Shown: in pieces, positions 6,067 through 9,924 of the stretch
Layout: each line of letters begins with the position of its first letter
Numbering within the stretch: the first letter of the stretch is position 1
Assembly: GCA_030619685.1 (NCBI GenBank)
Contig: JAUXAX010000073.1
Span: 1 to 9,924 of the forward strand
Direction: 5' to 3'
DNA: 9,924 nt
Source: Dehalococcoidia bacterium
GTDB taxonomy: Bacteria > Chloroflexota > Dehalococcoidia > SZUA-161
The notes under the pieces: model-generated
Told to the model about the DNA's origin: nothing
Databases searched by the model: none
The model's input: the letters and a program-made list of their open reading frames with translations, nothing else
Position numbers and translations under genes: made by a program

Positions 6067-6825
6067 GTGTTAACGCTGGCTGTTTCCAACCAGAAGGGAG
6101 GCTCGGCCAAGACAACCACCGCCATCAATCTCGGGGCGGGGATTGCCACCCTCGGTAAGCGTGTTCTCCTTGTGGACACCGACCCCCAGGGCCACCTGGC
6201 CGAGGGCTTTGGTCTCGCCGCGGGCGCTCTAGACAGGGAGCTCTCCCTTGTTCTGGACGGCAAGCTCTCGCTTCCGGAGATCATAGTCACCGTCCGGCCT
6301 AACCTCGACCTGGCTCCCAGCAACATAAGGCTATCCTATCTGGAGCCCTCGCTCTTTGCCAGGCACCGCCGTGAGGACAAGCTCAAGAACGCTCTGGCAG
6401 CAGCCAAAAACAACTACGACATAGTCATCATTGACTGTCCGCCCAGTCTGGGCCTTCTCACAGTGAACGCTCTTTCCGCTGCCGAGAGTGTACTCATACC
6501 CATGGTATGCGACTTCTACACAATGCTGGGCGTCAGCCTGCTGCTGGATGTAATCGAGGAGATGAAGGTTGAACTCAATCCCTCCCTGCGTATCCTCGGC
6601 ATCCTGCCCACCCGCCTTAACCGCACCATCCACGCCCGCGAGGTGCTGGAGCGCACCAAGCTGGAGCTCAAGGACCGCGTTAGAGTATTCGAACCGGCGG
6701 TAAACGAGAGCGTACGCTTTAAGGAAGCGATCGCCGCTGGCAAAACAATCTTCGAGTACGCGCCCGACATTAAAGGGGCAGAAGCCTATCAAAACCTGGC
6801 CAAGGAGATAGCTAATGGACTCTAA
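6067..6825 (+). CDS. parA: ParA/Soj-family partition ATPase
   Basis: With the GTG start at 6067 the protein is 252 residues, the normal size of short ParA/Soj proteins without an N-terminal DNA-binding domain. It begins LTLAVSNQ and then the deviant Walker A motif KGGSAKTTT (Lys10 and Lys15); Ala replaces the usual Gly before Lys15. The A' motif VDTDPQGH (36-43) and Walker B VIIDCPPSLG (120-129) follow. Such ATPases dimerise with ATP, bind DNA without sequence specificity and position a DNA-bound partner. The partner is probably the ribbon-helix-helix protein whose gene overlaps its 3' end by 11 bases. I chose GTG 6067 because a TTGACA promoter and GGGGGA site lie immediately upstream, inside the longer reading frame from 5887. 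Confidence 0.9.
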   Translation: MLTLAVSNQKGGSAKTTTAINLGAGIATLGKRVLLVDTDPQGHLAEGFGLAAGALDRELSLVLDGKLSLPEIIVTVRPNLDLAPSNIRLSYLEPSLFARHRREDKLKNALAAAKNNYDIVIIDCPPSLGLLTVNALSAAESVLIPMVCDFYTMLGVSLLLDVIEEMKVELNPSLRILGILPTRLNRTIHAREVLERTKLELKDRVRVFEPAVNESVRFKEAIAAGKTIFEYAPDIKGAEAYQNLAKEIANGL

Positions 6826-7093
6826 AGAGAGAACGCTTGGTACACGGGCCACTATCTTCAGGAAAAGCGATAGGGGCATACCTGAACTCGATCAACCAGC
6901 GAAGGAGGTGAAGCGACCCGAGCAGCGACCCTCAAAGCGGCGACGCATCAAAGCCACCTTCTACTTGAACCCGGAGGATGTACTGGCGATCGACGAAATG
7001 CAGAGCAATGAGTTCAGGCAAACAGGCAAGAAACCGGAACGTTCCGAGATTGTCAGCCAGGCCATCCAGGCATTCAAACAACAACATGCATAG
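6815..7093 (+). CDS. Ribbon-helix-helix DNA-binding protein (ParA partner or antitoxin)
   Basis: The 92-residue protein has a basic, disordered-looking N-terminal half with KRPEQRPSKRRR (33-44), followed by a ribbon-helix-helix-like core: strand IKATFYL (45-51), helix about 52-68 and helix about 75-90 (PERSEIVSQAIQAF). RHH proteins dimerise and insert the strand pair into the DNA major groove. In type Ib-like partition loci an RHH protein acts as centromere-binding partner and repressor of parA. In toxin-antitoxin loci it is the antitoxin. Both neighbours are present here: parA overlaps it by 11 bases and a half-length RelE-like gene overlaps its end by eight. AAGGAG (6802-6807), seven bases upstream, supports the ATG. 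Confidence 0.72.
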   Translation: MDSKERTLGTRATIFRKSDRGIPELDQPAKEVKRPEQRPSKRRRIKATFYLNPEDVLAIDEMQSNEFRQTGKKPERSEIVSQAIQAFKQQHA

Positions 7094-7217
7094 CTGGAAA
7101 GATGCTTATAGCGTGGACAGCGGGGAGTACCGGATACTTTTTCGTCTGGACGATCAAGCCAAGGAAGTGACTCTCCTGAGGGTGAAGCATCGCCGCGATG
7201 TCTACTGCAATCTGTGA
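7086..7217 (+). CDS. Half-length RelE/ParE-like protein (43 aa)
   Basis: The 43-residue product aligns by eye to the C-terminal half of RelE/ParE-type toxins: SGEYRILFRLDDQAKEVTLLRV (two beta strands), then KHRRDVY, the conserved final motif seen in RelE proteins as GHRRDVY. A complete RelE has about 85-90 residues with an N-terminal helical pair, which is missing. The same frame upstream lies inside the RHH gene and does not resemble RelE. The ATG overlaps the RHH stop region by eight bases and has only a weak ribosome binding site, so expression would depend on coupling. It could be a decayed toxin, a small non-toxic partner, or a mini-protein kept with the RHH gene. RelE-like identity is clear; function is open. 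Confidence 0.65.
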   Translation: MHSWKDAYSVDSGEYRILFRLDDQAKEVTLLRVKHRRDVYCNL

Positions 7218-7278
7218 GCAATCATAGGGAGGGAAGCTTGCCCACAAGAGACCGATCCTCATTGATATGGTTTCAGCC

Positions 7279-8496
7279 ATGAATGCAAAATCTATCCCTG
7301 ACGGCACAATCACCAGTCCACGAGGGTTTCTCGCTGGTGCCACCTACGCTGGCATCAAGAGCCCAGGCGCGGACTCTCTAGACCTGGGTATCCTCTGCTC
7401 CGAGGTGCCCTGCGTTGCCGCCGGCCTTTTCACTACCAACAGGATTAAGGCAGCACCGGTGATCTTGTGCCAGCGCCATCTCAAGAACGACAAGGCTCAA
7501 GCCATCGTAGGCAACAGTGGATGCGCCAACGCCTGCACCGGCGAGCAGGGGCTGGCCGACGCTGAGGAAGTGGCAGCTATTGCCGCCAGGAAGCTAGGGC
7601 TGCCGCCCCAACAGGTTCTGGTCGCCAGCACCGGCGTGATCGGCACCCCCCTACCCATGGGGCTCGTTAGAAATGGTATCGAAAGGGTCACCCCTTCCAG
7701 GGAGGGTGGGCACGACCTGGCAAGGGCGATCACAACCACCGACACCTTCCTCAAGGAAACAGCGGTTCAGGTGATGTGGGGGCAGGGAGAGAGTGAGATA
7801 GCCATCGGCGGCATCGCCAAGGGAGCAGGTATGATCCACCCCGATCTGGCAACCCTGCTCTGCTTCTTGACAACCGATGCTGCTGTCGAGCCCGATTTTC
7901 TCAAGAAAGCGCTGCGAAAGGCAGCCAACGTCTCATTTGGCATGATCACCATCGACGGTGATACCAGCCCCAACGACTCGGTAATCATACTGGCCAACGG
8001 GGTCACTGGAAACGAGATAATCGAGAGCGGTAGTCCCGAGGCGGAGGAGTTCGAAGAAGCGCTGGAGACGGTTTGCCTTTTCCTCGCCAGGTCGATCGTC
8101 CGGGACGGGGAAGGGGCGACCAAGCTCATTGAGGTCACTGTGGACGGTGCGCTAACCACTGCCCAGGCTCGTAACGGCGCCCGCGTCGTTGCAGGTTCAC
8201 CCCTGGTGAAGGCGACAGTGCATGGCTCCGATCCCAACTGGGGGCGAATTATCGCCGCTCTGGGGAGGAGCGGGGTGGAGGTGACGGAGTCCAAGATCGA
8301 CCTCTACCTCGATAGCCTCTGCCTGATGAAAGCGGGCTGCCCGCTGCCATTCGACCATGAGCAGGCGAAGTCTATATTGGACCGGGCCGAGGTGCCGATT
8401 CGGATCTGCCTCAACCTCGGCGATGGAACGGCCACAGCCTGGGGCTGTGACCTCTCCGAGGAGTATGTTACTATTAACAGCGAGTATACCACCTAG
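7279..8496 (+). CDS. argJ: Glutamate N-acetyltransferase / ornithine acetyltransferase
   Basis: ArgJ moves the acetyl group from N-acetylornithine to glutamate, recycling it in arginine synthesis; bifunctional forms can also use acetyl-CoA. The protein shows the family landmarks: STGVIG, whose Thr-Gly forms the oxyanion hole, and KGAGMIHPDLATLLCFLTTDA with the Ala-Thr autocleavage site and nucleophilic Thr, then DGDTSPNDS, HGSDPNWGRI and the closing EYVTINSEYTT. Length (405 or 409 residues) is normal. Two ATGs are possible, at 7267 and 7279, and neither has its own ribosome binding site. I prefer 7279 because a 14-codon leader frame (TTG 7238, behind GGGAGGG) ends in an ATGA overlap with it; this choice is uncertain. 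argB follows eight bases after the stop. Cytoplasmic. Confidence 0.95.
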   Translation: MNAKSIPDGTITSPRGFLAGATYAGIKSPGADSLDLGILCSEVPCVAAGLFTTNRIKAAPVILCQRHLKNDKAQAIVGNSGCANACTGEQGLADAEEVAAIAARKLGLPPQQVLVASTGVIGTPLPMGLVRNGIERVTPSREGGHDLARAITTTDTFLKETAVQVMWGQGESEIAIGGIAKGAGMIHPDLATLLCFLTTDAAVEPDFLKKALRKAANVSFGMITIDGDTSPNDSVIILANGVTGNEIIESGSPEAEEFEEALETVCLFLARSIVRDGEGATKLIEVTVDGALTTAQARNGARVVAGSPLVKATVHGSDPNWGRIIAALGRSGVEVTESKIDLYLDSLCLMKAGCPLPFDHEQAKSILDRAEVPIRICLNLGDGTATAWGCDLSEEYVTINSEYTT

Positions 8497-8504
8497 GTTG
8501 TATC

Positions 8505-9656
8505 ATGCCAGAATCAAACACAAGTCCGCCCTCTGCTAGAAGAGTCGTATTCGGAATCGGGTTTGTCTACCTGGGCATTGTAAGTCTGGGCATAGGTCTT
8601 TACTACGATTATCTCGGTGCAACTCTTCTCGGGTTGGCTCTTATCGCCGTGGGGATAGCCGTTTATTCTATAGCATCAGTCAGGGGATCGTACAGGCAAA
8701 TGCGAGCCATCGCCAACCTGGTATTTCATGAGAAAATTGCTATTATAGACAGTTATATGGGAAATCAACAAGAGCAGATCGAACACGATCGACAGGCTGC
8801 TCTTGAACTCAGTGAATGGGCTGACCCAAGACTAAAACAGGAGTTCGAAGAGTTGTGGCAGGGGTTCTTTCAGAGGGAGACTAAGCCCATCGTGGTAAAG
8901 ATCGGGGGCTCGACCCTGGGCAACCACGACACCACGCTTCAGGACTTGGTAACCCTCCAAAAAAGGGGCATTCTCCCGGTGGTGGTTCACGGTGGCGGCA
9001 GCAAGGTGAGCGAGTGGCTCGACAGGATGGGGATTTCCACCAACTTCGTTCGCGGCTTGCGAGCAACAGACGAGGAGACTCTTCAGGTCGTCATCGCCGT
9101 GCTTGCTGGCCTGGTCAACAAGGAGCTTGTTGCTGCCATCAACTCGCTGGGGGGCAAAGCTATCGGCTTAAGCGGCATCGACGGCGCGCTGATTCAAGGG
9201 AAGATCAAAAGCCCTGATATGGGCTACACAGGCGAGGTGGTGAGGATCAACCCTGAGTCGCTTATTGCCATCCTCAGCGCTGGATACATGCCCGTGATCG
9301 CTCCCAGCGGACTCAGGCTGCCCGCTGAGGACAGCGACCCCGTCATGCTCCTCAACATCAATGGTGATGTCAGCGCCAGCGAGATTGCGGTGGCGCTCAA
9401 GGTCGACAGGCTCATCTTTCTGACCGATGTCCCCGGCGTGCAGGACGGCGAGGGGAAATTACTACCAATGTTATCCCCTGCTGAAGCCAGGTCACTAATA
9501 GATTCGGGGGTTATTACGGGAGGCATGATACCCAAGGTAGAGGGGTGTCTCCGCGCCCTCTCCAGTGTTACTTCGACCCAGATCATCGATGGACGCACTG
9601 AGGGAGCCCTGCTTGCCGCTGTCGAGGGCAGCGGCAACGGCACCACGATTGAATAG
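8505..9656 (+). CDS. argB: N-acetylglutamate kinase with N-terminal membrane anchor
   Basis: Residues 127-383 are a complete N-acetylglutamate kinase, which phosphorylates N-acetylglutamate in arginine synthesis: KIGGS (132-136), VVVHGGGS (159-166), GLRATDEET (184-192), NKELVAAINSLGG (205-217), NINGDVSASEIA (284-295), LTDVPGV (306-312) and GGMIPKVEG (339-347). The first 126 residues are unusual: two hydrophobic helices (about 14-34 and 37-57) joined by a tight DY turn, then a soluble helical linker (60-125). With Arg11 and Arg12 before the first helix and Arg60 and Arg64 after the second, both ends should face the cytoplasm. The start has only a weak ribosome binding site. An internal GTG at codon 130 behind AGAGGGAG could yield a soluble form. 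argJ lies eight bases upstream, and a UPF0182 gene starts nine bases downstream. Confidence 0.9.
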   Translation: MPESNTSPPSARRVVFGIGFVYLGIVSLGIGLYYDYLGATLLGLALIAVGIAVYSIASVRGSYRQMRAIANLVFHEKIAIIDSYMGNQQEQIEHDRQAALELSEWADPRLKQEFEELWQGFFQRETKPIVVKIGGSTLGNHDTTLQDLVTLQKRGILPVVVHGGGSKVSEWLDRMGISTNFVRGLRATDEETLQVVIAVLAGLVNKELVAAINSLGGKAIGLSGIDGALIQGKIKSPDMGYTGEVVRINPESLIAILSAGYMPVIAPSGLRLPAEDSDPVMLLNINGDVSASEIAVALKVDRLIFLTDVPGVQDGEGKLLPMLSPAEARSLIDSGVITGGMIPKVEGCLRALSSVTSTQIIDGRTEGALLAAVEGSGNGTTIE

Positions 9657-9665
9657 GAAGAGCTT

Positions 9666-9924
9666 ATGAAGTGGTATAGATCAGATAACGCAGGCAACGG
9701 GCAGGGACAACCCAGGTGGCCAGACATTTCACAGGTGCAAGTGCGCATCCCACCCGGGCTGGCCAGGGTAGCCAAGTGGCTGATAATCCCTGCCGTCCTG
9801 ATAGTGCTCTTAATCATCTTCAACGTACTGAAGGGCATCTGGACGGAGTGGCTGTGGTTCTCCAGCCTGGAGTTTGGCAGCGTCTATAGTAAAATCCTGG
9901 TTACCAAGGTCACCGTCTTCTTCG
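9666..9924 (+). CDS. UPF0182 family membrane protein (5' part)
   Basis: Only the first 86 codons are in the window; the gene continues beyond it. After a polar N-terminus with IPPGLARVAKW, a membrane helix follows (about residues 39-55, LIIPAVLIVLLIIFNVL). Then comes WTEWLWFSSLEFGSVYSKIL, which matches the N-terminal signature of the UPF0182 (COG1615) family, large multi-pass membrane proteins of about 900-1000 residues common in Actinobacteria, Chloroflexota and related groups. The family has no established function. GGAAG (9656-9660) overlaps the argB stop five bases before the ATG, so the gene is probably cotranscribed with argB. Confidence 0.8.
   Translation, partial: MKWYRSDNAGNGQGQPRWPDISQVQVRIPPGLARVAKWLIIPAVLIVLLIIFNVLKGIWTEWLWFSSLEFGSVYSKILVTKVTVFF

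Noticed and set aside
7767..8294. Minus-strand 175-aa frame opposite argJ
   Set aside because: Serine- and proline-rich shadow typical of high-GC third positions in argJ; no independent signals.
9224..9838. Minus-strand 204-aa frame opposite argB and the UPF0182 start
   Set aside because: It spans two well-supported plus-strand genes and their junction, so it is a shadow.

Overview
The window looks like chromosomal DNA from an anaerobic bacterium. The 3' part of a 23S rRNA gene is followed directly by an initiator tRNA. Further on are a tungsten-type aldehyde:ferredoxin oxidoreductase with its iron-sulfur partner, an EthD-like protein and a UPF0182 membrane protein. This mix, with a 23S gene not followed by 5S rRNA, fits an anaerobic Chloroflexota (Dehalococcoidia-like) genome. 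That placement is an inference from gene content, not from a database search.

Layout. Bases 1-1014 are the 3' third of 23S rRNA, then an initiator tRNA-Met (1067-1141). The last 45 bases of that tRNA occur again, exactly, at 1933-1977, so about 0.8 kb (1142-1977) looks like a very small element, or the scar of one, inserted at the tRNA 3' end. It encodes no integrase but holds a 40-residue, very hydrophobic ORF with its own promoter and ribosome binding site, plus a tRNA-like fragment on the minus strand. A strong hairpin at 1986-2025 is probably the tRNA's original terminator, now cut off from the intact tRNA. From 2026 to 2529 I see no protein gene, only two adjacent hairpins (2245-2301). 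A good promoter then drives an EthD-family gene (2530-2859). A 64-residue unknown gene (3157-3351) follows, preceded by an array of TTGTAA-like repeats spaced 11 bp apart, the pattern bound by OmpR/PhoB-type response regulators.

On the minus strand, a four-cluster ferredoxin-like protein (5219-5752) and an AOR-family tungstoenzyme (3393-5222) form a two-gene operon with a 4-base ATGA overlap. They probably oxidise an aldehyde, or reduce an acid, with electrons passing through the iron-sulfur subunit.

On the plus strand from about 6019 runs a compact gene string. It contains a ParA ATPase, a ribbon-helix-helix protein, a half-length RelE-like protein, ArgJ, an N-acetylglutamate kinase (ArgB) with a two-helix membrane anchor at its N-terminus, and the start of a UPF0182 membrane protein that runs off the window. 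ArgJ and ArgB catalyse neighbouring parts of acetylated arginine biosynthesis. The first three genes look like a partition or toxin-antitoxin-derived module placed in front of them. The most unusual items are the membrane-anchored ArgB, the parA-RHH-half-RelE cassette, the 836-bp tRNA-bounded element and the 11-bp-phased operator.
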